Source: Pseudomonas fluorescens | Lineage (GTDB): Bacteria > Pseudomonadota > Gammaproteobacteria > Pseudomonadales > Pseudomonadaceae | NCBI GenBank assembly: GCA_902825215.1 | Contig: LR782234.1 | Span: 248,001-312,000 of the forward strand | Direction: 5' to 3' | Length of the DNA: 64,000 bases | In this document: piece after piece, positions 45,536 through 55,747 of the stretch | How positions within the stretch are numbered: the stretch's first letter is position 1 | How the letters are laid out: every line of letters begins with the position of its first letter | Program-made: the position numbers and the translations under genes | Notes under the pieces: model-generated | Database searches by the model: none | Seen by the model: the letters and a program-made list of their open reading frames with translations, nothing else | Told to the model about the DNA's origin: nothing

Positions 45536-47340
45536 GCACTTCGGTCCTCGGAGGGTTGCAGGCTGACCCCGGGCGCGCCGGCGCGCAGCCGCAGGGTAAT
45601 CAGGGCGCCACCTTGCTTGTGGTTGGCGAACGACAGTTCACCGCCGAAGGCGCGCATCAGCGTTTCACAAATGGCCAGGCCCAGACCCAGACCCTGGGTG
45701 CGGGTCTTGGTGGTGTAGAAGGGCTCGCTGGCGCGGCCGAGGGCTTCCATGCAGAACCCCGGGCCGTTGTCGCGGATGTACAGATTGACGCCGTCGGCGG
45801 TGGATTCGGCACTCAGCCACAGTTTGCGCGGTGGACCTTTTTCCGTCAGGGCGTCGAGGGCGTTGGCGAGCAGGTTCCCCAGGACCTGGCGTAAGCGCGT
45901 TTCGCCAGCCTCGACCCACAGCGTGGCGGCGGGGAGATCGCGGATCAGTTCGACTTCCATGCTGCGTCGACGCTTGGCCAGCAGGGCGAGCGCATCGTCG
46001 AGCGCCGGTTGCAAAGCCACGCTTTCCGGGGCGTGGCGGTCGCGCCGGGCGAAGGCGCGCAAGTGGGCGATGATCGATGCCATACGCCCGGTCAGTTCGC
46101 TGATCAGTTTGAGATTGCCGCGCGCGTCGTCGGTGCGCTGATGATCGAGCAACACCTCGGCGTTTTCCGCGTAGCTGCGGATCGCCGCCAGCGGCTGGTT
46201 GAGTTCGTGGCTGATGCTCGCCGACATCGTCCCCAGTGCCGACAGTTTGCCGGCCTGAACCAGATCATCCTGGGCACGAACCAATTCCTGCTGCGCGGTT
46301 TCACGTTCGAGCACTTCCTGCTTCAGGCGTCGGTTGAGGCCTTCGAGGTCGCTGGTGCGCTCGGCGACCCGGCCCTCCAGCTCACGCCGCGCCTTGGCCT
46401 CGAAGGCGATGCGCTCCAGATAATGCCGCCGGCGCTGCATCATCAAACCCACCAACAGCATCACCACCAGCAACGTGGCGCCGCCAATCGCGACGACGGT
46501 GCGCACCGGGCGGTCGATCAGTGTGCGCGGGGCGAGGATGCTGACGCTCCAACCGGTTTCGGCGATGTCGTGAGTCTGGATCAGCCAGGCGTCGGCGCTG
46601 AGGTTCAGCGGCCGCGGCTCACGCGTCGGGTACGGCTGAATTGCGGTGATTGCCGAGCGCTCGCTGTCGCTCAGATTGCGTGTCGAGCGGAATCGCCACT
46701 CCGGCCGCGAGGTGAGAATGACGACACCGTTGTGGTCGGTGACCAACAGTTGTTCTGGGGTTTTGCCCCACAGGCTTTCGGTGTGGTCGAGATCGACTTT
46801 GATCACCAGCACGCCGATGATTTTTTCGCCGTTGCGCACGGCGGCAGCGAAAAAGTAACCGCGTTTGGCCGACGTCGTGCCGAGGCCGAAGAAACGCCCG
46901 AGGCGCCCGGCCATGGCTTCGCTGAAATACGGGCGGAAGGAGAAATTGCGGCCGACGAAGCTGTCATGTTTATCCCAGTTCGACGCCGCCAGCGTCTGGC
47001 CGCTGGTGTCCATCAGGTACATCACTTCGGCGCCGGTCTGCGCGGCGATGTTCTTCAGCAGGCGATTGGCATTGCCTTGGCTAACGCCATCGTCCGGCGC
47101 GCCAAGCACGGCGCGCAGCGCCGGCAAGTCGCCGAGAATCTGCGGCAATACTTCATAACGATGCAGGGTGCCGAGCAGGTTGGCGACGTAGAGGTCGAGG
47201 GTCTGGCGGTTCTGCCCGGCCAGTTCGCTGCGGTAATAGCGCTCGGCCAGATGTTCCAGCGGCCACAACAGCGGCGCCAGGCACAGCGCGAGCAGGGCGA
47301 GGCTACGCCAGCGGGGTCTGCGGGGAAGATTCGGTTTCAT
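45532..47340 (-). CDS. dctB: C4-dicarboxylate sensor histidine kinase DctB
   Basis: Inner-membrane kinase of 602 residues. Spans lie at about 12-28 (LALLALCLAPLLWPLEHLA) and 285-305 (VVAIGGATLLVVMLLVGLMM), enclosing a PDC-type periplasmic sensor (GRNFSFRPYFSEAMAGRLGR). A coiled-coil linker leads to HisKA with acceptor His in SASISHELNQPLAAIRSYAENA, then N, DNGPGF and GLGLAICETLM boxes. It senses succinate, fumarate or malate and phosphorylates DctD. Confidence 0.94.
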   Translation of the reverse strand: MKPNLPRRPRWRSLALLALCLAPLLWPLEHLAERYYRSELAGQNRQTLDLYVANLLGTLHRYEVLPQILGDLPALRAVLGAPDDGVSQGNANRLLKNIAAQTGAEVMYLMDTSGQTLAASNWDKHDSFVGRNFSFRPYFSEAMAGRLGRFFGLGTTSAKRGYFFAAAVRNGEKIIGVLVIKVDLDHTESLWGKTPEQLLVTDHNGVVILTSRPEWRFRSTRNLSDSERSAITAIQPYPTREPRPLNLSADAWLIQTHDIAETGWSVSILAPRTLIDRPVRTVVAIGGATLLVVMLLVGLMMQRRRHYLERIAFEAKARRELEGRVAERTSDLEGLNRRLKQEVLERETAQQELVRAQDDLVQAGKLSALGTMSASISHELNQPLAAIRSYAENAEVLLDHQRTDDARGNLKLISELTGRMASIIAHLRAFARRDRHAPESVALQPALDDALALLAKRRRSMEVELIRDLPAATLWVEAGETRLRQVLGNLLANALDALTEKGPPRKLWLSAESTADGVNLYIRDNGPGFCMEALGRASEPFYTTKTRTQGLGLGLAICETLMRAFGGELSFANHKQGGALITLRLRAGAPGVSLQPSEDRSA

Positions 47341-47382
47341 GAGCCGGTAGCGCCTGTAGGGACAGGCGCATTATGCCCGGCC

Positions 47383-47928
47383 TCAAGCGAAGACGTCAGC
47401 GTCCTTGAGCAGCGCGGCGGCCTGATCCTTGGCCGACAGCTTCGGCGCTTCGTCCAACTGCCAGTCGATGCCCAGCGCCGGATCGTCCCAGCGGATGCTG
47501 CGTTCGGACGACGGGTCGTAATAATTGGTGGTCTTGTAAAGAAATTCGGCGAACTCGCTCAGCACCACAAAACCATGGGCAAAACCTTCCGGCACCCACA
47601 GCTGGCGATGATTTTCCGCCGACAGGCGCACCGCCACCGATTTGCCGAAGTGCGGCGAGCTGCGACGAATATCCACGGCCACGTCCAGCACTTCGCCGAC
47701 CGTCACGCGAACCAGTTTGCCCTGGGTGTTCTGCAGTTGGTAATGCAGGCCACGCAGCACGCCTTTTTGCGAGCGCGAATGGTTGTCCTGGACGAATTGC
47801 GTATCGAGGCCGGTCGCGTCCTGGAACGCCTTGGCGTTGAAACTCTCGTAGAAAAAACCGCGCTCGTCACCAAATACCTTGGGTTCGATGATCAGAACAC
47901 CGGGCAGATCGGTGGTGATTACATTCAT
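47383..47928 (-). CDS. rfbC: dTDP-4-dehydrorhamnose 3,5-epimerase
   Basis: Cupin epimerase of 181 residues in dTDP-L-rhamnose synthesis. The catalytic His is in KGVLRGLHYQLQ and the Tyr in EFLYKTTNYYDP; the N terminus MNVITTDLPGVLIIEPKVFG is typical. rmlA, rmlB and rmlD, usually adjacent, are absent from the window. A longer frame upstream overlaps the next gene and is rejected. Confidence 0.94.
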   Translation of the reverse strand: MNVITTDLPGVLIIEPKVFGDERGFFYESFNAKAFQDATGLDTQFVQDNHSRSQKGVLRGLHYQLQNTQGKLVRVTVGEVLDVAVDIRRSSPHFGKSVAVRLSAENHRQLWVPEGFAHGFVVLSEFAEFLYKTTNYYDPSSERSIRWDDPALGIDWQLDEAPKLSAKDQAAALLKDADVFA

Positions 47929-48010
47929 GAGGATTTCCGTAGTCAGGTGTGAATGGCCGCCATTCTTGCGCAAAGTGCTGCGCAGTGCGAGCGAGGATGG
48001 CGTGGTCGAA

Positions 48011-48535
48011 TCAATCGACCTCACCGAAATACCAGCGTTCTTCTTCATGAATCTGGCCTTCCCAGTTTTCAACCTTGTAGCGTAAGCCTCGTTCACCCAT
48101 GCCGGGTGGCAGGACGAGTCCCCATTCCTGAGCCAGGCTTCTACCGGTTTCGACTTCTTCGCTGTCAGCCAAAGGGATATGGCCGCGATGGTATTCGAGG
48201 TCTGTATAGATACAGATTTCGCTGGAAAACATGCCCGGAACACAAATGGCTGCAACAACCCGGCAGTCGATGGCGCCCGCTGGACGAGACATGCGCAGAT
48301 GCTGTGCTGCGTCGACCATGTGCTGCGCGCACTGCCTTTTCAGCTCGGCGGTTGCCTGTTTTCCTTCCACCAACGACATGTGGATCGGAATTTTCCAGTT
48401 GCAGTATTTACTTTCCTGGGTCAGGCCGGCTGGAAAATACCCGTCGAAGTCAGCGGCCCAGTTAGCCAAGGCACGTAGTCGGCGAGGGATGTTGCGAACC
48501 TTTTTATTCGAAAGGGCGAGGCGACGGAAGGACAT
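48011..48535 (-). CDS. DUF3916-like hypothetical protein
   Basis: Protein of 174 residues. The opening RRLRALANWAADFDGYFPAG and the middle KIPIHMSLVEGKQATAELKRQC resemble the DUF3916 family as I remember it. No signal peptide, membrane span or catalytic motif is clear; it is rich in Trp, Tyr and acidic residues at the C terminus (GLRYKVENWEGQIHEEERWY). It lies upstream of rfbC on the same strand and divergent from the large fusion gene. Function unknown; accessory origin is likely given its isolated position. Confidence 0.6.
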   Translation of the reverse strand: MSFRRLALSNKKVRNIPRRLRALANWAADFDGYFPAGLTQESKYCNWKIPIHMSLVEGKQATAELKRQCAQHMVDAAQHLRMSRPAGAIDCRVVAAICVPGMFSSEICIYTDLEYHRGHIPLADSEEVETGRSLAQEWGLVLPPGMGERGLRYKVENWEGQIHEEERWYFGEVD

Positions 48536-48745
48536 GACGAGGATTGCATCCTGCGTGGAAATTCAGCACGCAGGTTGCCCAGAGTTGCGCGGAAACTCAA
48601 TCTGAAAGTCCTGTGTGAAATTTTTCCAGCGACGCTCTCGCGGCGGCGTTGTCGCGTCCCACTGCTTTGTCGTTGTGATAAAGAGTTGCGCATCGCCGGA
48701 AGCAATGGCGATATAAGCGCCTAATAAAATTTCAGGGGTTGTTCC

Positions 48746-51658
48746 ATGCCGCTTGCCACGTTGATTCATCGCGCCAGTTTGCCCAGCCCGCAGGTTTCGC
48801 AGGAGCAAGCGCAGCAATGGCTGGCGGAGCATTACGGGCTCAGCGGCGCACTGCAGGCGCTTGGCAGCCAGCAGGATCTTAATTACCGCGTCGACAGCGA
48901 GCGCGGGCGCTTTGTGATAAAAATCTGCCGGGGCGATTACGCACTGGTGGAGTTGCAAGCCCAGCATGCAGCGCTGAAATATCTGGCCGAGCACTCGGCG
49001 ATAACGGTGCCGCGCGTCATCGTGGCGAAAAACGGCGAGGACTTGCTGACGCTGCAGGCCGGCGGTGAAGCGGTGCACGTGCGGCTGCTCGATTACATCG
49101 AGGGCCAGTCGCTGACGCATCTCGGGCATCTTGGCCACAAGGTCGTCGCAGGCTTCGGCCGGCTGTGCGGTGAGATGGATCTGGCCCTCGCCGGGTTCGA
49201 CCATCCCGGCCTTGCGCGTACCTTGCAATGGGACGCACGCCACGCCAGTGCCTTGATCGAGCATCTGCTGCCGGTGATCAAGAACGAACAGCAACGCACG
49301 TTGATCGCCGAGGCTGCCGAACACGCCGAGCGCCGTTTGCAGCCGCTGCATGACAAGCTGCCGGTGCAGGCGATCCACATGGACATTACCGATGACAATG
49401 TCGTCTGGGCGCGTGATGCCCAGCGTCACTGGCAGTTGCAGGGCGTGATCGATTTCGGTGATCTGGTGCGCACCTGGCGCATTACCGATCTGTCGGTGAC
49501 CTGCGCGGCATTACTGCATCACGCCGACGGCGATCCGTTTGTCATCCTCCCGGCGGTGCAGGCCTACCATGCGGTCAATCCGCTGCAATATGAAGAATTG
49601 CAGGCGCTGTGGCCGTTGATCGTCGCGCGCGCAGCGGTGCTGGTGCTCAGTGGCGAGCAGCAGGTCAGCATCGATCCAACGAATACCTACAGCCGCGACA
49701 ACCTCAGCCACGAGTGGGAAATTTTCCATGTCGCCACTTCGGTGCCGTTGGCGCTGATGGAAGCGGCGATCCTTAGCGCGGTGGGGCACAGCCTGCCGGT
49801 GATCGACAGCGCCGATTTCGCAGCGTTGCTGCCGGGACTGGTCGGCCGCGAGTTTGCCCTGATCGACCTGGGCGTTCTAAGTCCGCATTTCGAAGCTGGC
49901 AACTGGCAGCAGGCGGGCGTTGATCAGCGCCTGTTGGACGAAGCCGCGGCCGTGCATGGCCTCGCGGCGAGCCGTTATGGTCAGTATCGGTTGTCACGCA
50001 CACAGCCTGACAGCGCCGTCGAGCCGCAGACTTTCCCGCTGCATGTCGAATTGCGTGTTCCCCATGGCAACGTTGTGCAAGCGCCGGTCGCCGCTGTTCT
50101 GCGCGAGACGGCTGACGGCGCGCTGTGTCTGGACGGCCCGCAGCTCAGCGTGCGCCTGTGGGGCGTGACGGCCTCGCTGCCAAGCGGTTCGACGCTGGCC
50201 AAGGGGCAGGCGCTGGGCTCGGTCAGCGGACCGTTGCTGGTGCAACTTTGCCGTGACGCGCACATGCCTGCGCCGTTGTTCTGCGCGCCAACGCGTGCAG
50301 CGGCGTGGCAGGCTTTGAGTCCTTCGCCGGCCACGGTGCTGGGGCTGGCCTGTGATGCCGAGCCGGAACTGGATGGCAAAACCCTGCTCGAACGGCGCGA
50401 CGCCAGTTTCGCCCGTACGCAGAAACACTATTACGTCGACCCGCCGCGCATCGAGCGCGGCTGGCGCAATCATCTGATCGACATGCAGGGCCGTTCTTAT
50501 CTGGACATGCTCAACAACGTCGCGGTGCTCGGTCATGGCCACCCGCGCATGGCGGCGGTGGCGGCGCGGCAGTGGTCGCTGCTCAACACCAATTCGCGTT
50601 TCAACTATGCGGCAGTCGCCGAGTTTTCCGAGCGCCTGCTGAAGTTGGCGCCGGAGGGCATGGACCGGGTGTTTCTGGTCAACAGCGGCAGCGAGGCCAA
50701 TGACCTGGCGATTCGTCTGGCCTGGGCCTACAGCGGCGGGCGTGACATGCTCAGTGTGCTTGAGGCCTACCACGGCTGGACGGTCGGCGCCGATGCGGTA
50801 TCGACTTCGATCGCCGACAACCCCAAAGCCCTCGAAAGTCGTCCAGACTGGGTGCATGCGGTGACAGCGCCGAATACCTATCGCGGTGAATTCCGTGGTC
50901 TCGATTCCGCCCCGGACTACGTGCGCAGCGTGGAACAGCAATTACACAAACTGGCTGAGCAAAAGCGCCAATTGGCCGGGTTCATTTGCGAGCCGGTGTA
51001 CGGCAACGCCGGTGGCATCTCGCTGCCGCCGGGGTATCTGCAACAGGTCTATGCATTGGTGCGCGCCCGGGGCGGCGTGTGCATCGCCGATGAAGTGCAG
51101 GTCGGTTACGGGCGCATGGGCCATTTCTTCTGGGGCTTTGAAGAGCAGGGCGTGGTGCCGGACATCATCACCATGGCCAAGGGCATGGGTAACGGCCAGC
51201 CACTGGGCGCGGTAATCACGCGGCGGGAAATCGCCGAGGCGCTGGAGGCCGAGGGCTATTTCTTCTCGTCGGCGGGCGGCAGCCCGGTCAGCTGCCAGAT
51301 CGGCATGGCAGTGCTGGATGTCATGGAGGAAGAAAAACTTTGGGAAAACGCCCAGGTGGTCGGTGGCCACTTCAAGGCGCGGCTCGAAGCGTTGATCGAT
51401 AAACATCCACTCGCGGGAGCGGTGCATGGTTCGGGGTTTTATCTGGGGCTTGAACTGATCCGCAACCGCGACACGTTGGAACCGGCAACCGAAGAGACCG
51501 CGCGGCTGTGTGATCGCCTGCGTGAGCTGGGCATCTTCATGCAGCCGACCGGTGATGATCTGAACATTCTCAAGATCAAGCCGCCGATGGTGACATCGCG
51601 CCAGAGCGTGGATTTCTTCGTGGACATGCTCGACCGGGTGTTCAGCGAAGGCCTGTAA
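48746..51658 (+). CDS. Kinase / M23-like / class III aminotransferase fusion (probable amino-alcohol phospho-lyase)
   Basis: Protein of 970 residues with three parts. Residues about 1-335 are an APH/choline-kinase fold: the catalytic loop is AIHMDITDDNVVW (HxDxxxxN) and the metal site VIDFGDLVRTW. About 430-540 is a degenerate M23/lysostaphin-like insert (LRVPHGNVVQAPV). About 555-970 is a class III PLP enzyme with IADEVQVGYGRMG and the PLP lysine in TMAKGMGNGQPLGA. The kinase-lyase combination matches the known bacterial fusions that led to discovery of human hydroxylysine kinase and the phosphoethanolamine and phosphohydroxylysine ammonia-phospho-lyases. The likely reaction is phosphorylation of an amino alcohol followed by elimination of phosphate and ammonia. 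It precedes aguBA by 300 bases. Confidence 0.82.
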   Translation: MPLATLIHRASLPSPQVSQEQAQQWLAEHYGLSGALQALGSQQDLNYRVDSERGRFVIKICRGDYALVELQAQHAALKYLAEHSAITVPRVIVAKNGEDLLTLQAGGEAVHVRLLDYIEGQSLTHLGHLGHKVVAGFGRLCGEMDLALAGFDHPGLARTLQWDARHASALIEHLLPVIKNEQQRTLIAEAAEHAERRLQPLHDKLPVQAIHMDITDDNVVWARDAQRHWQLQGVIDFGDLVRTWRITDLSVTCAALLHHADGDPFVILPAVQAYHAVNPLQYEELQALWPLIVARAAVLVLSGEQQVSIDPTNTYSRDNLSHEWEIFHVATSVPLALMEAAILSAVGHSLPVIDSADFAALLPGLVGREFALIDLGVLSPHFEAGNWQQAGVDQRLLDEAAAVHGLAASRYGQYRLSRTQPDSAVEPQTFPLHVELRVPHGNVVQAPVAAVLRETADGALCLDGPQLSVRLWGVTASLPSGSTLAKGQALGSVSGPLLVQLCRDAHMPAPLFCAPTRAAAWQALSPSPATVLGLACDAEPELDGKTLLERRDASFARTQKHYYVDPPRIERGWRNHLIDMQGRSYLDMLNNVAVLGHGHPRMAAVAARQWSLLNTNSRFNYAAVAEFSERLLKLAPEGMDRVFLVNSGSEANDLAIRLAWAYSGGRDMLSVLEAYHGWTVGADAVSTSIADNPKALESRPDWVHAVTAPNTYRGEFRGLDSAPDYVRSVEQQLHKLAEQKRQLAGFICEPVYGNAGGISLPPGYLQQVYALVRARGGVCIADEVQVGYGRMGHFFWGFEEQGVVPDIITMAKGMGNGQPLGAVITRREIAEALEAEGYFFSSAGGSPVSCQIGMAVLDVMEEEKLWENAQVVGGHFKARLEALIDKHPLAGAVHGSGFYLGLELIRNRDTLEPATEETARLCDRLRELGIFMQPTGDDLNILKIKPPMVTSRQSVDFFVDMLDRVFSEGL

Positions 51659-51961
51659 ATATTGCAGATCCCCTGTGGGAGCGAGCCTGCTCGCGACAGC
51701 TATCGATCAATGACATCGTTGTTGATTGAGAAAGCGCTTTCGCGAGCAGGCTCGCTCCCACATTTGTCTCGGGTCAAAAATTCGATTTATATCGGTATTT
51801 ATTGGATAAATTCAGATAAAAGGTTTTTTGAAAGCTTTTAAAGCAGATATTTATCGGCTATAAAGTTGCCATTGCTCCGGCATGGCGATCTCTTGTCCGG
51901 CGCGCGCGTTTACTTTTCGGTCGACTTTCCGACCGTCGAAGCACCTGCCCGGAGATGATTC
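51659..51961. other. Intergenic region upstream of aguB
   Basis: Holds a REP doublet and then about 110 AT-rich bases (TATATCGGTATTTATTGG, AGCAGATATTTATCGG) that probably form the aguBA promoter. The repeated TATCGG may be part of an operator. Confidence 0.5.
51674..51762. repeat. REP-like doublet
   Basis: Inverted pair of the GTGGGAGCGAGCCTGCTCGC palindrome with a 45-base spacer, after the fusion gene. Confidence 0.8.
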
Positions 51962-52840
<879 letters not shown>

Positions 52841-52845
52841 TCCCG

Positions 52846-53952
52846 ATGACCACCTTGAAAAGCACCCCGCGCGCCGACGGCTTCTACATGCCGGCCGAGT
52901 GGGCAGCGCAAACCCAGACCTGGATGATCTGGCCCGAGCGCCCGGACAACTGGCGCCTGGGCGGCAAACCGGCGCAGGCCGCACACGCCGCGGTAGCCAA
53001 AGCGATCGCCCGTTTCGAACCGGTGACAGTGGCGGTCTCCGCCGGCCAATATGAAAACGCCCGTGCGCGGCTCGACGTGCCGAATATCCGCGTGGTCGAG
53101 ATGTCCAGCGACGATGCCTGGGTACGCGACAGCGGCCCGACATTCGTGATCAACAACAGCGGCGAAGTACGTGGCGTGAACTGGGACTTCAACGCCTGGG
53201 GCGGCTTCGATGGCGGCCTGTATTCGCCGTGGAACCGTGATTCGCAGGTCGGCGGCAAGATCCTCGAGATCGAGCGCAGCCCGCGTTACCGCACTGAAGG
53301 TTTTGTGCTCGAAGGCGGTTCGATTCACGTCGACGGCGAAGGCACGCTGATCACCACTGAAGAATGCCTGCTCAACCGCAATCGCAATCCGCACCTGAGC
53401 CGCGAAGAAATCGAAGCGGTGCTCAGCGCGAATCTGGCTGTGGATAAGATCATCTGGCTGCCGGACGGCCTGTTCAACGACGAAACCGACGGCCATGTGG
53501 ATAACTTCTGCTGCTACGTGCGTCCGGGCGAAGTGCTGCTCGCCTGGACGGACGATCCGCAGGATCCGAACTACCCACGCTGCCAGGCTGCAATGAACGT
53601 GCTGCAAAGCAGCACCGACGCCAAGGGTCGCCCGTTCACGGTGCACAAAATGCCGATTCCGGGGCCGCTGTATGCGACCGAGGAAGAGTGCGCTGGCGTC
53701 GATCCGGTCGACGGCACCCAGGAGCGCAACCCGTCCGCGCGTCTGGCCGGTTCCTACGTCAACTTCCTGATCGTCAACGGCGGCATCATCGCGCCGAGCT
53801 TCGACGATCCGATGGATGCGCCGGCCCGGGAAATCCTGCAGAAGCTGTTCCCGCAGCACGAAGTGGTGATGGTGCCCGGTCGCGAACTGTTACTGGGCGG
53901 TGGCAATATTCACTGCCTTACCCAACAGCAACCGGCGCCGCACAAAGAGTGA
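52846..53952 (+). CDS. aguA: Agmatine deiminase
   Basis: Guanidine-group-modifying enzyme of 368 residues that converts agmatine to N-carbamoylputrescine. The fold shows [18 protein letters not shown] (Asp-rich substrate loop), [21 protein letters not shown] and the C-terminal catalytic Cys in [13 protein letters not shown]. Together with aguB it gives a two-step agmatine to putrescine route. The order aguB-aguA matches Pseudomonas. Confidence 0.96.
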   Translation: MTTLKSTPRADGFYMPAEWAAQTQTWMIWPERPDNWRLGGKPAQAAHAAVAKAIARFEPVTVAVSAGQYENARARLDVPNIRVVEMSSDDAWVRDSGPTFVINNSGEVRGVNWDFNAWGGFDGGLYSPWNRDSQVGGKILEIERSPRYRTEGFVLEGGSIHVDGEGTLITTEECLLNRNRNPHLSREEIEAVLSANLAVDKIIWLPDGLFNDETDGHVDNFCCYVRPGEVLLAWTDDPQDPNYPRCQAAMNVLQSSTDAKGRPFTVHKMPIPGPLYATEEECAGVDPVDGTQERNPSARLAGSYVNFLIVNGGIIAPSFDDPMDAPAREILQKLFPQHEVVMVPGRELLLGGGNIHCLTQQQPAPHKE

Positions 53953-54023
53953 GTTGAGTCGTAACAGCCTGAGTTGGCAGGTAAAAAAGCCTGACGTTTT
54001 TTAACGTACCGGTCAGGAACACC

Positions 54024-54059
54024 AAGCCCGCGGCCCGGAAGGACCGCGGGCTTTTTTTC
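54024..54059 (+). terminator. Intrinsic terminator of aguBA
   Basis: AGCCCGCGGcCCGG-AA-GGaCCGCGGGCT stem followed by T7, about 75 bases after aguA. Confidence 0.88.
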
Positions 54060-54197
54060 TCTCCGCCGGTCGCCCGAGCAAAAGCTTGGCATAGCTCTTG
54101 TATTGCTTCTGTTGCACTAGGGAGGGAGAAGAACTTCAACAGTTCTGTCATGAATCTTGGATAACGTAGCCGCTCACGAACGGGAGAGAGCGCTGAA

Positions 54198-54410
54198 ATG
54201 AACGCCGAAGTGAACGTAATCAGCGAGCGGACTTTGCATCCCATGGCCGTTAACGGCGAAACGCTTCAGCGTGTGGCGCACTGGTTGAAATCCAATGGAA
54301 CGCGTCAGATCAGAGAACCTGATCCGCGCCGGATGATGATCGAGCGCTATCCCGCTGACCTGTTCAGCGAGGCCGAACTGGATGCGTTGTGGGCTGTGAT
54401 GGAAGGATAA
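54198..54410 (+). CDS. Small hypothetical protein
   Basis: Protein of 70 residues, starting MNAEVNVISERTLHPMAVNG with AGAGAG upstream. The C-terminal half EPDPRRMMIERYPADLFSEAELDALWAVMEG is acidic and helical. No known motif is recognised. It has its own terminator 24 bases past the stop, which supports that it is expressed. Confidence 0.6.
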   Translation: MNAEVNVISERTLHPMAVNGETLQRVAHWLKSNGTRQIREPDPRRMMIERYPADLFSEAELDALWAVMEG

Positions 54411-54433
54411 GAAGAACAACAGGGATTGGAAAA

Positions 54434-54461
54434 AGCGCTGCCGGGAAGGCGGCGCTTTTTT
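54434..54461 (+). terminator. Intrinsic terminator of the small gene
   Basis: AGCGCTGCC-GGGAA-GGCGGCGCT stem followed by T6. Confidence 0.85.
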
Positions 54462-54491
54462 ATGCCCGATTGTTTGTGCAACCGAATTCAA

Positions 54492-54581
54492 TGTGGGAGC
54501 GAGCCTGCTCGCGAAAGCGTTGTGTCAGCGACCATCTTCATTGACCGGTGCACCGCATTCGCGAGCAGGCTCGCTCCCACA
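54492..54581. repeat. REP-like doublet
   Basis: Inverted pair of the GTGGGAGCGAGCCTGCTCGC palindrome with a 43-base spacer. Confidence 0.8.
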
Positions 54582-54782
54582 GGATTTGTATGAAATCAGA
54601 CATTTTCGGTACCCGTCATGATTCGGCTGCATGGCACGCCTGGTTGGCGATTTGGGACTGAAGTCAATCAACAGGTCCGTGATTCGACCGGTTCACGAAA
54701 CAGACTGAAAGCCGTTGCAGCGTTTTTCTGTGAGGGTGATGGGGCTAAGCTGCTGCAATTACTTTTATCGGAGTCCTCTCAG

Positions 54783-55451
54783 GTGATTCTTCACTACATC
54801 TACGACCCGCTCTGTGGCTGGTGTTACGGCGCCAAGCCGCTGGTCGAAGCGGCGCAACAGGTCTTGCCCGTCACGGCTCACGCCGGGGGAATGATGAGCG
54901 GCAGCAACCGTCAGCGCGTCACCGAGCAATTGCGCGATTACGTCATGCCTCATGATCGACGCATCGCCGAATACACCGGCCAGCCTTTTGGCGAAGCCTA
55001 TTTCGACGGGTTGCTGCGTGACCCTTCAGCGGTTTTCGATTCGACGCCACCGATCGCGGCGGTACTGGCGGCCGAGGCAATCGACGGCCGCGGCCTGCAA
55101 CTGCTCGGGCGTCTGCAAACCGCGCATTACGTGGACGGCCGGCGGATCGCCGATGAGCCAGTGCTGCTCGAAATCGCCTTGCAATCGGGATATGCCGCGC
55201 AAGCTTTCAAGGCCGCGTTTGCGGCTGCGCAAACCACCGAGCATATAAAGAACAGTCGCGCACTGTTGGCCCGCGTCGGCGGGCAGGGTTTTCCAACGTT
55301 CGCGCTGGAACACAACGAGCAATTCAGCACCGTCGACATCAGCCCTTGGCTGGGAAAACCACAAGCCTTCGCCGCTTGGCTGAGCCAGGCCAGCGCGCCC
55401 GATGGTTCGGGTAAACAGGCTACATTCTGTAGCACCGACGGCTGTGCCTGA
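54783..55451 (+). CDS. DsbA-family (FrnE-like) thioredoxin-fold protein
   Basis: Protein of 222 residues from a GTG start with GGAG nine bases upstream. The redox centre is YDPLCGWCYGAKPL (CxxC, residues about 8-11), and the cis-Pro segment is GGQGFPTFALE. A Cys pair near the end (FCSTDGCA) is unusual and may be a second redox or metal site. No signal peptide is visible, so it is likely cytosolic, like FrnE/GST-kappa relatives. An in-frame extension of 55 residues upstream is not conserved-looking. Confidence 0.8.
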   Translation: MILHYIYDPLCGWCYGAKPLVEAAQQVLPVTAHAGGMMSGSNRQRVTEQLRDYVMPHDRRIAEYTGQPFGEAYFDGLLRDPSAVFDSTPPIAAVLAAEAIDGRGLQLLGRLQTAHYVDGRRIADEPVLLEIALQSGYAAQAFKAAFAAAQTTEHIKNSRALLARVGGQGFPTFALEHNEQFSTVDISPWLGKPQAFAAWLSQASAPDGSGKQATFCSTDGCA

Positions 55452-55553
55452 TACGTTGCAGATTCACTGGCTGCCCGCATTTAACAGCAAGCAGCCAGCG
55501 CAATATTTACGTTTCTTAGACGATTTCTGCCTATTTAAAGACGATTCTTGAAA

Positions 55554-55583
55554 TTGACACACTGTTCAGGGCGCGGCTACGAT
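55554..55583 (+). promoter_or_regulatory. Probable sigma-70 promoter upstream of the porin gene
   Basis: TTGACA, an 18-base spacer, then TACGAT. Transcription would begin near 55590, about 160 bases before the porin start. Confidence 0.55.
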
Positions 55584-55629
55584 TCGGCCCAACGCCTGTG
55601 GCTAACCGCCATGACTCAAAACAAGGAGC

Positions 55630-55664
55630 AGGCCCGCCATGACTCAGCGTCGGCGGGTCTTTTT
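55630..55664 (+). terminator. Terminator inside the porin leader
   Basis: AGGCCCGCC pairs with GGCGGGTCT across ATGACTCAGCGTC, followed by TTTT. It is placed between the probable promoter and the porin start, so it can attenuate the porin or end a small RNA of about 75 bases. A 21-codon ORF (MTQNKEQARHDSASAG...) from 55611 runs through the stem. Confidence 0.65.
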
Positions 55665-55747
55665 GTTTCGGGGTGAATACAAGAGTGCAAAAGCGCCGTT
55701 TCCGCCGTTCGACACAGCGCGTTTCAACCCGTAATAAGGAAAACAAA

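Larger units (their letters stand above)
54411..54782. other. Intergenic region with terminator and REP doublet
   Basis: Contains the terminator of the small gene, a REP doublet and about 190 bases leading to the DsbA-family gene. Nothing else was recognised. Confidence 0.5.

Noticed and set aside
46009..47952. Plus-strand frame of 647 codons opposite dctB and rfbC
   Set aside because: Antisense to two well-defined genes; composition typical of a shadow frame.
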